This document shows positions 42,286 to 51,445 of a DNA stretch of 64,000 nt, piece by piece. This DNA is from Mucilaginibacter celer (GTDB lineage Bacteria > Bacteroidota > Bacteroidia > Sphingobacteriales > Sphingobacteriaceae). A program made the translations under genes and the position numbers. The notes below the pieces were generated by a model. That model was not told where the DNA came from. It did no database searches and worked only from the letters and a program-made list of their open reading frames with translations. Numbering within the stretch: the stretch's first letter is position 1; each line of letters starts with the position of its first letter. The stretch is from the NCBI RefSeq assembly GCF_003576455.2, contig NZ_CP032869.1, positions 496,001 to 560,000 on the forward strand. The letters run 5' to 3'.

Positions 42286-42311
42286 GCCGGAAGCGCTGCA
42301 ACGCTTCCGGC
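42286..42311 (+). promoter_or_regulatory. Leader hairpin before susC
   Basis: A perfect 10-bp stem GCCGGAAGCG/CGCTTCCGGC with a 6-base loop, 67 bases before the susC start, without a following T-run. Such hairpins in the 200-base leader could end most of the fecR transcript, stabilise the susC message or be bound by a regulator. The remainder of the leader shows nothing else. Confidence 0.45.
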
Positions 42312-42377
42312 ATAATGTTGTGGATCAAGCTTGTCGTATTTCGTTAACTCAATTTTTAACCCAAACATTACGAAGTT

Positions 42378-45300
42378 ATGCATTTAAACTTTACTGGTAA
42401 AGTATTTAGTGCCACAGGTACCTATTCAAAACTATTTTTGACCATGAGATTAACGGTCTTATTGATTACTATCGGTTGTTTGCAGTTAAGCGCTAAAAGT
42501 TTTTCACAGTCTATCACATTAAACGAGAAGTCGATAAGTATCGACAAGGCCTTCAAAGCCATTGAAAAACAAAGCGGCTATTATTTTTTTTACAGGTACA
42601 AGGATATTTCAAAAGCCAAACCTATCTCTTTACAACTCAGTAATGCATCGTTGGATGAGGCATTAAAACAATGTTTTAAGGATGAACCACTAACTTATGT
42701 TATCGAAAACAAAAACATCATTGTAAATAAAAAAGAAACTGTTGAAGCAGCAGCTGTGCCCATAACCGTTACGGGGACCGTTACAGATAATAAAAACCAG
42801 CCTTTGCCCGGTGTTAATGTTAAGATAAAAGGAACCAATGTAGGCGCTGTAACAGATGTGAATGGCAAATTTACATTGAGTGCCGATGATAATGCTACTT
42901 TGGTATTTACCTATATCGGCTTTCAAACCAAAGAAGAACCGGTTAATAAGCGAACCACCATTAACGTGGTTTTAGCCGAAGACAACCAGGAGCTGAAGGA
43001 GGTTGTGGTAGTAGGCTACGGTAACCAGGAACGCAAGGATGTTACCGGCGCCGTAGGCTCGGTTAAAATGAGCAACATTAAAGAGATTAAAGCTGCCAGC
43101 GTTGATTTAAAACTGGCAGGCCAGTTGGCGGGTGTTACCGTAAACCAGGTAACGGGCACACCGGGTGGTGGCGTATCCATCAACATCCGCGGCGCAGGTT
43201 CGGTTGGTGCCGGCGATGATCCTTTGTATGTAATTGACGGCTTCCCGATCTCTCCGGGGTTCGATCAGTATCAAAACCCTTTAAGTACCATCAATCCCGA
43301 TGATATTGAAAATATAAGCGTATTGAAAGATGCGGCCTCGACAGCTATCTACGGGTCGCGTGGCTCAAATGGTGTTATCCTGATCACCACAAAAAGAGCA
43401 AAAAAAGGCGAATCGAGCGTTACGGTAAACACATCCACAGGCATCCAGACCATCTTGCCTAAAAGTAAGCTGAAAATGATGACCGCCGCCGAGTTTGCCC
43501 AGTGGCGTAAAGAGGCTATTCAGGATGCCAATGCGGTGAACGGCACTCATACCCCAATCCCGGCAGAATATCAAAACCCATCTAAATATGGTTTTGGCAC
43601 CGATTGGTTTGATGCGGTAACACGCAACGCACCTATGCAAAACTATGATGTTACCGTATCAAACGGTACCGAAAAAGTAAGGTCATTATTTTCGATGGGC
43701 TTTTTTGATCAGCGCGGTACGGTGCTGAATACCGGTTTCCGCCGGTACTCTATCAAAGGCAATATGGATGCCGATATCGCCAAAAACCTTACCGTGGGTT
43801 TAAGCATAGCGCCAACTTACAGCCAGCGTAACCTGCAGCAAACAGATGGTCACTTCCTTACCGCGGCATTAAGCCAGGCCTACCTGGAAAGCCCGCTTGT
43901 ACCCGTAAAACGGCCCGATGGCTCATATACCCATGTAATTGGTTCGCCGGGTACATTTCAAAACAATAACCCGGTGAGTGCCCTGGTTAACACCACCAAT
44001 ATGTATAAAGATTTCCGCACGCTGGCTAATACATACATCACCTGGCAGCCAATTAAAGGGCTCGATATCAAATCAACCTTTGGTGTTGATTACCAAAACA
44101 GCAACGGCGACTACTTCAGGCCATCTTTTCTGGGCGGTTTTAATGCGCCCGATGATGGTACAGGCACACGTGTTAAAGCCCAGGGTAATTTCAGTTCAGG
44201 AAACTCGCTTAACTGGCTTAACGAAAACTCCATCACCTATAAACAAACCTGGGGTAACCATACTTTAACTGTTTTAGGCGATTATTCATTGCAGCAGGAA
44301 AATACCCATTTCAGGTTTGCGTATGGTACGGGCTTTCCTGATGATGTGATAAAATCATTAAATCATGCTACTATTGTTACTGCCGATGCCGGTGATGAAG
44401 AATGGCGCCTGCAATCATTAATTGCAAGGGTAAACTATGCCTATAAAGATAAATACCTGTTGGGTGCCTCTATCCGTCGCGACGGTTCATCAAGGTTTGC
44501 ACCCGGTCATCAATGGGGGACTTTCCCTTCGATATCGGGCGGCTGGCGTATTTCGGATGAATCATTCTTCCCTAAAACCAGCTTTATAGATCAGTTAAAA
44601 TTTACCGGCAGCTACGGCCACGCAGGTAATAACAGCGTGGGCAACTACCAATCCATCCCGCCGGTTGATCCGGCCAATTACACTTTTGGCGGTGTGCTGG
44701 TTCCGGGTGCAGCATTAAGCGATCCGGGAAATACGCAGTTGGGCTGGGAAACCACGCGCCAGCTGGATATAGGTATGGACCTCTCGCTGTTTAAAGGCAG
44801 GGTTTACATTATAGCAGAGTATTACAACCGCTATACGCAGGATATGCTGCAGTTTATTACTATCCCTGGCTCATCGGGTTACACAGGGGCACTCTCAAAC
44901 GTAGGTAATGTGCGCAACAGGGGCTGGGAGTTTACAGTTACCACTAAAAACATAGTAAGTAAAGATTTTACCTGGAATACCGATTTTAACCTGTCATTTA
45001 ACCGCAACCTGGTGTTGAGTCTTGGATCAACAGATCATATTTACGATGCGCCTATCAATGATAACCCAACCAGTATTACCAAAGCAGGCCTGCCGCTGGG
45101 GCAATTTTTTGGCTACATATTCGAGGGCATCTTCCAAAACCAGGCCGAGCTGGATAAGTACCCTCATTTTGACGGCGAACAGGTGGGGAATATCCGCTAT
45201 AAAGATGTTAACAATGATGGCGTAATTGACGGCAGCGACCAGGTGCCTATCGGCAACCCATGGCCTAAATTTACTTTTGGTTTTAATAACCACTTTGCAT

Positions 45301-45764
45301 ACCATGGCTTTGATATGAATATCATATCGGCAGGCTCGGTAGGCGGGCATGTGTTTAACATGTACAAGCAATTCACCACCAATTTGGATGGCGTGTTTAA
45401 TGTTGAGCAAAGCGTTATGGCTCGGTGGCGTTCGGCCAAGCAGCCGGGCGCAGGTTTGTTGCCCACAACGGTATCAAACACCAACCTGGCCCGCGATTAT
45501 TATCCATCTTACTGGGTTGAGAGCAATTCATACCTCGCCGTGAAGAACATTGACCTTGGCTATAACTTCAAAACCAAATTCAGCAAAAACTTCAGGGTTT
45601 ATTTCAGTGCACAGAACGCTATACTGATAACCGGTTATAAGGGTGGTAATCCCGAAGTGGGCATTGAAGGGCAGGACGGTAACCGATCCCTATCGCCTAA
45701 TGTAAACTTTACCGGCTACCCGGTATCGGCAGTTTATACGCTGGGTTGCAACGTTACATTTTAA
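42378..45764 (+). CDS. SusC/RagA-type TonB-dependent receptor with STN domain
   Basis: A 1128-residue outer-membrane transporter. Signal region near residues 22-44 (L-T-V-L-L-I-T-I-G-C-L-Q-L-S-A-K-S-F-S-Q), STN domain 46-116 for signalling to FecR, carboxypeptidase-regulatory-like domain 130-200, TonB box around K-E-V-V-V-V-G-Y-G (207-215), plug from 216 (N-I-R-G-A-G-S-V, S-I-Y-G-S-R-G type A-I-Y-G-S-R-G-S-N-G-V) and the beta-barrel to the C-terminal aromatic Phe. It imports oligosaccharides with SusD as lid. The STN domain matches the upstream ECF sigma/FecR pair. SusD follows 10-46 bp later. Confidence 0.95.
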   Translation: MHLNFTGKVFSATGTYSKLFLTMRLTVLLITIGCLQLSAKSFSQSITLNEKSISIDKAFKAIEKQSGYYFFYRYKDISKAKPISLQLSNASLDEALKQCFKDEPLTYVIENKNIIVNKKETVEAAAVPITVTGTVTDNKNQPLPGVNVKIKGTNVGAVTDVNGKFTLSADDNATLVFTYIGFQTKEEPVNKRTTINVVLAEDNQELKEVVVVGYGNQERKDVTGAVGSVKMSNIKEIKAASVDLKLAGQLAGVTVNQVTGTPGGGVSINIRGAGSVGAGDDPLYVIDGFPISPGFDQYQNPLSTINPDDIENISVLKDAASTAIYGSRGSNGVILITTKRAKKGESSVTVNTSTGIQTILPKSKLKMMTAAEFAQWRKEAIQDANAVNGTHTPIPAEYQNPSKYGFGTDWFDAVTRNAPMQNYDVTVSNGTEKVRSLFSMGFFDQRGTVLNTGFRRYSIKGNMDADIAKNLTVGLSIAPTYSQRNLQQTDGHFLTAALSQAYLESPLVPVKRPDGSYTHVIGSPGTFQNNNPVSALVNTTNMYKDFRTLANTYITWQPIKGLDIKSTFGVDYQNSNGDYFRPSFLGGFNAPDDGTGTRVKAQGNFSSGNSLNWLNENSITYKQTWGNHTLTVLGDYSLQQENTHFRFAYGTGFPDDVIKSLNHATIVTADAGDEEWRLQSLIARVNYAYKDKYLLGASIRRDGSSRFAPGHQWGTFPSISGGWRISDESFFPKTSFIDQLKFTGSYGHAGNNSVGNYQSIPPVDPANYTFGGVLVPGAALSDPGNTQLGWETTRQLDIGMDLSLFKGRVYIIAEYYNRYTQDMLQFITIPGSSGYTGALSNVGNVRNRGWEFTVTTKNIVSKDFTWNTDFNLSFNRNLVLSLGSTDHIYDAPINDNPTSITKAGLPLGQFFGYIFEGIFQNQAELDKYPHFDGEQVGNIRYKDVNNDGVIDGSDQVPIGNPWPKFTFGFNNHFAYHGFDMNIISAGSVGGHVFNMYKQFTTNLDGVFNVEQSVMARWRSAKQPGAGLLPTTVSNTNLARDYYPSYWVESNSYLAVKNIDLGYNFKTKFSKNFRVYFSAQNAILITGYKGGNPEVGIEGQDGNRSLSPNVNFTGYPVSAVYTLGCNVTF

Positions 45765-45810
45765 TGCGGCGGGTATGGTTAATTATCAACACTTTAACAA
45801 TCAACAGATC

Positions 45811-47301
45811 ATGAAAATATATATCTACGTTTTTCTTACTGTTATCACCATTGGCTTTGCCGGTTGTAAAAAAGATTATCTCTCGCTTCAGCCAACCGAT
45901 TCGCAAACCAAAGAAAATTTTTATAAAACCAAGGCTCAGTTTCAGCAGGCCATAAACGGCGCGTATGCTCCGCTGCAGGGCATCTACAACGGCTCGATGT
46001 GGGCCATGGCCGAGATGCGGTCTGACAATACCTCGTACGAATATGATCCCTATGATCGTTCGGCTACCAATAAAGAGGAGATAGATGAGTTTAGGGAACT
46101 GAACAATAACGATATAGTTGAATCATTTTTCAATAACTCGTATGCCGATATTCAGCGCTGTAATGTAATCCTCGCCAGGCTCCCCACAGGCACCGTTGAT
46201 GCTGCTTCGGCCGATACCATTGGTGGGCAGGCCTATTTTTTACGCGCCTTTAACTATTTTAACATCGTACGCATGTTTGGCGATGCACCGTTGGTAATTA
46301 CCGAAACTCAATCGGTAGGTGATGCTTTCAAAACCGCAACTAAAACATCGGTAGCTAATATATACACCCAGATTATTGCCGATGCGCAGGCTGCTATAAC
46401 CAAGCTTCCGTTAAGGTTTACTGCTCAAACCGACAAGGGCCGTGTTACCAAAGGAACAGCCGAAACCATGCTGGCCGAAGTTTACATGACCCAGAAGAAA
46501 TTTGATCTGGCCATACCCTTACTCCGCAGTATTATATCATCGGGGGTTTACAGTTTGAATAATGATTATGCCGATAATTTTGACATCAAAAAGGAAAACG
46601 GTCCTGAGTCGATTTTTGAGATCCAATATATTGAAGGCCCTAACGGGCTGGGCAGCGATTTTGTAGATACCTTCATCCCCTGGGATTATTACGATACCGA
46701 TATCACCGGCTATGAGATAGCCAACGGCGCCCCCAACGGCTGGAATATCCCAACGCAGGACCTGGTAAACGCTTATGAAGATGGTGATGCAAGGAGGGAT
46801 GCCTCACTAACCGACTTTACATCGGATGAGTATGGCATCGATCTGCCCTTCATCAAAAAATACCAGAGCATTGGCGCAGTACAAGGCATTACCGGTAACA
46901 ACTTCCCGGTTTATCGCTACGCCGATGTTTACCTGATGCTTGCCGAATGCCTGAACGAACAGGGTTTTGGTAGCAGCGATGCATTTAAATACCTTAACCT
47001 GGTTAGGCACCGAGCCGGTCTCGATCCTAAATCAATCGGAAATTCCAATCCTGATCTGAATGTAAGCACTCAGGAACAGTTCCGCACAGCAATAGCTCAC
47101 GAACGCCAGGTTGAGCTTGCTTTCGAAAACCACCGCTGGTTTGATTTATTGCGTACCGGCAAAGCTACCGAAGTAATGAAAGCCCACGCAGCCAGCGAAC
47201 GCGCTTATAAAAATGATTCGTGGCAGATTAATTCGGCTGCTTATGCCAATATCCGTTTGCTGTACCCTTATCCATTAAACCAGGCCAACCTCGAACACTA
47301 A
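45811..47301 (+). CDS. SusD/RagB-type glycan-binding lipoprotein
   Basis: A 496-residue surface lipoprotein. The signal peptide ends in the lipobox F-A-G-C with Cys19, followed by K-K-D-Y-L-S-L-Q-P-T-D. SusD/RagB helices (A-E-M-R-S-D-N, Q-A-Y-F-L-R-A-F-N-Y-F, A-E-T-M-L-A-E-V-Y) and the late R-H-R-A-G-L and H-E-R-Q-V-E-L-A-F-E-N-H-R-W-F-D-L are visible. It binds glycan and closes the SusC receptor. The frame extends upstream to an ATG at 45775, but the lipoprotein signal begins at 45811. It is directly downstream of SusC. Confidence 0.94.
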   Translation: MKIYIYVFLTVITIGFAGCKKDYLSLQPTDSQTKENFYKTKAQFQQAINGAYAPLQGIYNGSMWAMAEMRSDNTSYEYDPYDRSATNKEEIDEFRELNNNDIVESFFNNSYADIQRCNVILARLPTGTVDAASADTIGGQAYFLRAFNYFNIVRMFGDAPLVITETQSVGDAFKTATKTSVANIYTQIIADAQAAITKLPLRFTAQTDKGRVTKGTAETMLAEVYMTQKKFDLAIPLLRSIISSGVYSLNNDYADNFDIKKENGPESIFEIQYIEGPNGLGSDFVDTFIPWDYYDTDITGYEIANGAPNGWNIPTQDLVNAYEDGDARRDASLTDFTSDEYGIDLPFIKKYQSIGAVQGITGNNFPVYRYADVYLMLAECLNEQGFGSSDAFKYLNLVRHRAGLDPKSIGNSNPDLNVSTQEQFRTAIAHERQVELAFENHRWFDLLRTGKATEVMKAHAASERAYKNDSWQINSAAYANIRLLYPYPLNQANLEH

Positions 47302-47310
47302 TAATGTTAC

Positions 47311-47340
47311 ATGGCCCGGTTAAAACTATTACCGGGCCAT
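47311..47340 (+). terminator. Hairpin after susD
   Basis: A perfect 10-bp stem ATGGCCCGGT/ACCGGGCCAT with a 10-base loop, nine bases after the susD stop. There is no good T-run, so it may reduce read-through or protect the susCD message rather than fully terminate. Confidence 0.5.
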
Positions 47341-47473
47341 AATACGTTTATACCCTATATTGCAATGAACGCATCATTTTACGGCCTGCTCAAAAAAAAT
47401 TACAGGTGCATATCAAAACAATATTGCTGTTAAAGTATATTTAATAGCATCAACTATTAAACCCCAAAAAGGT

Positions 47474-50248
47474 ATGTGTAAAAAGGTATGCACACGCATT
47501 ATTGTATTGCTTTTTTTGTATTTGCCGATAATTGTACTGGCGCAGAAAGCGCCGCCCGTTCCGCCGCCGTTCCGGGTTGATAACCTGATCTGCGAGTATA
47601 AGATCAACCCCATTGCTGTAGACCAGGCCAACCCGCGTCTCGGCTGGAAACTGATAACCCGCGACCGCAATATCCAACAAACGGCTTATGAAGTGAGGGT
47701 AGGCAGTAATGCCGTATCCCTGCTGAAAGGAAAAGACCTGATCTGGACATCAGGAAAGGTAACTTCGGGTGAATCGCTGCACGTTTATTATGGCGGGCCT
47801 ATGCTGGCCTCGCGCCAAAAGGTTTACTGGCAGGTGCGTGTTTGGAATAACCGCCAGCAGGTTACTCCCTGGAGCATGGTAAACTCCTGGAAAATGGGTT
47901 TGCTAAAACCTGCCGACTGGACAGCCAAATGGATAGAAGACAATTACCTTTCGGATACCACAGGCGGCCCCAGCCCCATGTTTCGCAAAACATTTAAGCT
48001 CGATCATAAAGTACGTGCAGCACATTTATACATCACAGCCCATGGCCTGTATGAAGCCCAGTTTAACGGCAAACGCATAGGCACTGATTATTTTGCCCCC
48101 GGCTGGACAAGCTACAACAAACGCCTGCAATACCAGGTGTATGATGTTACTGCCGATTTGCTGAAAGGCGATAATGCCGTTGGCGTAACCCTTGGTGATG
48201 GCTGGTACCGCGGCTATACTTACAACCGCAAAAAAAACGTGTACGGCAGCAAGCTGGGTTTGCTGTTCCAGTTAGAAGTGGTTTATACCAATGGCAAACG
48301 CGTAATTATCAATTCGGATAAAAGCTGGAAGGTTGCGTATGGGCCTATCCGCTCATCGTCGTTTTTTGATGGGGAGGTTTATGATGCCCGTAAGGAAAAG
48401 AAGGGCTGGGCAACCATTACTTATAACGCTGCCACCTGGGACTCGGTGCGTACCGATTCTGTAAGAGAAAATCTGGTTGCTACTTTTGGTCCGCCGGTGC
48501 GTAAGCACGAAATGTTTAAGCCCCTTAAGGTATTTACTACGCCGGCAGGCGAAAAGGTTGTTGATTTTGGGCAGAACCTGGTAGGATGGGTGCAGTTTAA
48601 GTTTAAAGCCAAAGCAGGGGATACTGTGAAGCTTTTTCATGCCGAGGTTTTGGATCAGCAAGGAAACTTCTACACAAAAAACCTGCGTACTGCCAAACAG
48701 GAAAATACCTATGTATTTAAAGGCGATAGCGTTGAAACCTTCGAACCGCATTTCACCTTTCAGGGGTTTAGGTACCTGAAGGTAGTTGGTTATAACGGCC
48801 CGATCGATTCAACCAGTGTAGCCGCTTTTGCCTTGTATTCGGATATGGCGCAAACCGGTAGCTTCTCTACTTCAAATCCGCTTATCAATCAATTACAGCA
48901 CAATATTCAATGGGGGCAAAAAGGAAATTTTATTGATGTGCCTACCGATTGCCCGCAGCGTGATGAACGTATGGGCTGGACAGGTGATGCACAGGCCTTT
49001 TCCCGCACCGCAACATTCAATATGGATGTGGCCGGTTTTTTTACCAAATGGTTGAAAGATCTCTCGGCAGATCAGCATAAAAACGGTGCCGTTCCATACG
49101 TGATACCTGATGTGCTTGGCGACAAAAGCTTGTCGGCGGCATCGGGCTGGAGTGATGTGGCAACTATTGCCCCCTGGAATATTTACCTGGCCTACGGCGA
49201 TAAAAAGGTACTGGAAGATCAATACGCCAGCATGACCGCCTGGGTCGGCTACATAACCGCCCACACCCGCGCCGGCTTATGGGATACCGGCAACCACTTT
49301 GGCGATTGGCTGTTTTACGCCGGCACCGATTATGAAGACGGTGCCGCCCTTACCGATAAAAACCTGATAGCCCAGGCCTTTTATGCATACTCAACCCAGT
49401 TGGTTGTCAATGCAGCCACCATATTGGGTAAGCAGGACGATGTTAAAAAATACACCCAGCTATTGGCCGATATTAAAAAAGCCTTCCAGGCAGAATATGT
49501 CACGCCAAATGGCCGCATGATTTCGGGCACGCAAACATCTTACGTGCTGGCGCTGAACTTTGATCTGCTGCCCGAAAACCTGCGCGAGTCTGCCGCGCAA
49601 AGGCTGGTTCACAATATTGAGGATTATGATGAACACATTACAACAGGTTTTTTAGGCACGCCCTACATCTGCCACGTGTTAAGTCGCTTCGGTCATACCG
49701 ATATCGCCTACGATCTGTTGATGAAGGAATCATACCCCTCATGGCTTTATCCCGTAAAAAACGGAGCAACTACTATATGGGAACGATGGGATGGCATAAA
49801 ACCCAACGGCACCTTCGAAGACCCGGAGATGAACTCATTTAACCACTACGCCTACGGTGCCATAGGCGATTGGATGTACCGCGTTGTAGCCGGTATTAAT
49901 ACAGATGAGGCTGATCCGGGTTTTCATAAAATCAATATTTTCCCGCACCCGGGCGGCAAACTCACCAATGCCCACGCCGAATTGGAAACCCTGTACGGAA
50001 AGGTGAAATCGGCATGGAGTATTGACAATGGCATTTTTACTTTAGATGTGATAGTGCCGCCAAACACCACCGCGCATGTTACCCTGCCATCGGTTAACGG
50101 TACGGTTACCGAGGGAAATGTTGATATCACTGCCAATAATGATATTACCAATGTTAAACCGGCAACCGGCAGCGATTTGCAAATGGACATTGGCTCGGGC
50201 ACATACCAATTTAAATACACATTAAAAACGCATAAAAAAAATAGCTAA
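47474..50248 (+). CDS. Alpha-L-rhamnosidase, GH78
   Basis: A 924-residue secreted enzyme that releases terminal alpha-L-rhamnose. Signal peptide to about residue 24 (Y-L-P-I-I-V-L-A-Q), N-terminal Ig-like and Bac_rhamnosid_N domains (the F-N-G-K-R-I-G-T-D and G-D-G-W-Y-R-G blocks), then the six-hairpin barrel with the general acid in C-P-Q-R-D497-E498-R-M-G-W-T-G-D and the second acid in T-I-W-E-R-W-D-G. It is downstream of SusCD and upstream of the acyltransferase-like gene. Rhamnose freed here can enter the RhaT/RhaI/RhaEW pathway at 15.9-22 kb. The PUL target is therefore probably a rhamnose-containing glycan. Confidence 0.94.
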   Translation: MCKKVCTRIIVLLFLYLPIIVLAQKAPPVPPPFRVDNLICEYKINPIAVDQANPRLGWKLITRDRNIQQTAYEVRVGSNAVSLLKGKDLIWTSGKVTSGESLHVYYGGPMLASRQKVYWQVRVWNNRQQVTPWSMVNSWKMGLLKPADWTAKWIEDNYLSDTTGGPSPMFRKTFKLDHKVRAAHLYITAHGLYEAQFNGKRIGTDYFAPGWTSYNKRLQYQVYDVTADLLKGDNAVGVTLGDGWYRGYTYNRKKNVYGSKLGLLFQLEVVYTNGKRVIINSDKSWKVAYGPIRSSSFFDGEVYDARKEKKGWATITYNAATWDSVRTDSVRENLVATFGPPVRKHEMFKPLKVFTTPAGEKVVDFGQNLVGWVQFKFKAKAGDTVKLFHAEVLDQQGNFYTKNLRTAKQENTYVFKGDSVETFEPHFTFQGFRYLKVVGYNGPIDSTSVAAFALYSDMAQTGSFSTSNPLINQLQHNIQWGQKGNFIDVPTDCPQRDERMGWTGDAQAFSRTATFNMDVAGFFTKWLKDLSADQHKNGAVPYVIPDVLGDKSLSAASGWSDVATIAPWNIYLAYGDKKVLEDQYASMTAWVGYITAHTRAGLWDTGNHFGDWLFYAGTDYEDGAALTDKNLIAQAFYAYSTQLVVNAATILGKQDDVKKYTQLLADIKKAFQAEYVTPNGRMISGTQTSYVLALNFDLLPENLRESAAQRLVHNIEDYDEHITTGFLGTPYICHVLSRFGHTDIAYDLLMKESYPSWLYPVKNGATTIWERWDGIKPNGTFEDPEMNSFNHYAYGAIGDWMYRVVAGINTDEADPGFHKINIFPHPGGKLTNAHAELETLYGKVKSAWSIDNGIFTLDVIVPPNTTAHVTLPSVNGTVTEGNVDITANNDITNVKPATGSDLQMDIGSGTYQFKYTLKTHKKNS

Positions 50249-50263
50249 GCAAGCTCAAGCATA

Positions 50264-51424
50264 ATGGCAACCATAGTATTCAATCCTCAGCAACCCGCCC
50301 GGGAATCAGGCACATCAAAAACAAAACGGCCTCGACTTTTATCGCTCGATTTTTTCAGAGGATTTACCGTAGCTGCCATGATATTGGTGAATGATCCCGG
50401 CGATTGGGGGCACATTTACTGGCCGCTTGAACACTCCAAATGGAACGGCTGTACACCTACTGATCTGGTGTTTCCCTTCTTTCTATTCATGGTCGGCGTA
50501 TCCATAGTTTACGCCATGGAAAGCAAAAAAGCCGAGGTTGAAAACCACAGTAAGCTGCTGCTATCCATTTTACGTCGAACTATTATTATCATAGCATTGG
50601 GCATTTGTTTGCCCCTGATAAACGATTTTCAGTTCGCGCATTTGCGCATTCCCGGTGTGTTGCAGCGCATCGGGCTCGTATTTGGCATAACTGCCTTGTT
50701 GTACGTTAAAACGGGTATCCGTACGCAGGTGATTATTGCCGTAATCTGCTTGATAGGCTATTATTTATTGATGACGTTGGTGCCTGTACCGGGCTTCGGT
50801 ACACCAAATCTTGAGCCGGCAACCAATTTAGGTGCCTGGATAGACCGCTCGGTGTTTACCGAAAATCACCTCTGGGGTGCATCCAAAACCTGGGATCCGG
50901 AAGGGTTGTTGGGCACCATTCCATCGGTGGCAACCTGTTTGTTGGGCGTGTTTACCGGTGCCTGGCTTAAAACAGGCAAATTCAAAACCAGTACCGATCT
51001 GTTTAAGATGATGGGCGTTGGAATCATTCTGATTGTTTTAGCACTCATCTGGAACACATTTTTCCCCATCAACAAACAGTTATGGACAAGCTCGTTTGTA
51101 TTATTGACCGCCGGGTTGGCCATTAATATCCTCGCATTATCCTACTGGTTTATCGATATAAAAGGTAACAAAGCCCTGCTGCCGCCGTTTTTGGCTTTTG
51201 GACGAAATGCGATAGCTGCGTATGTACTGGCCGATATTATTCCGGCTGTGCTGGCGGCCATCCCGGTGCAGAAAACCAATTTATGGTCGTTTGTTTATTA
51301 TCATGCGTTTGTGCTGTACCTGTCACCCGAGAATGCTTCGCTGGCGGGGGCAATCCTTACTGTGCTTATTATCTTTATCCCCGTGTGGATCCTTTACAAA
51401 AAGAATATCACCGTTAAAATATAA
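50264..51424 (+). CDS. HGSNAT-like membrane acyltransferase (DUF5009 type)
   Basis: A 386-residue inner-membrane protein with about ten helices and the opening R-L-L-S-L-D-F-F-R-G-F-T-V-A-A-M-I-L-V-N, then H-I-Y-W-P-L-E-H-S-K-W-N-G-C-T-P-T-D-L-V. This resembles the DUF5009/HGSNAT family; the human member transfers acetyl from cytosolic acetyl-CoA to glucosamine across the membrane. In Bacteroidota the family is common beside GH20 and other glycosidase genes. It lies 15 bp after GH78 and 21 bp before GH20, so it probably acts on an amino sugar or its oligosaccharide in the periplasm. The reaction is not established for this group. Confidence 0.8.
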   Translation: MATIVFNPQQPARESGTSKTKRPRLLSLDFFRGFTVAAMILVNDPGDWGHIYWPLEHSKWNGCTPTDLVFPFFLFMVGVSIVYAMESKKAEVENHSKLLLSILRRTIIIIALGICLPLINDFQFAHLRIPGVLQRIGLVFGITALLYVKTGIRTQVIIAVICLIGYYLLMTLVPVPGFGTPNLEPATNLGAWIDRSVFTENHLWGASKTWDPEGLLGTIPSVATCLLGVFTGAWLKTGKFKTSTDLFKMMGVGIILIVLALIWNTFFPINKQLWTSSFVLLTAGLAINILALSYWFIDIKGNKALLPPFLAFGRNAIAAYVLADIIPAVLAAIPVQKTNLWSFVYYHAFVLYLSPENASLAGAILTVLIIFIPVWILYKKNITVKI

Positions 51425-51445
51425 TCCTGTCTGTTATCTACCGAA

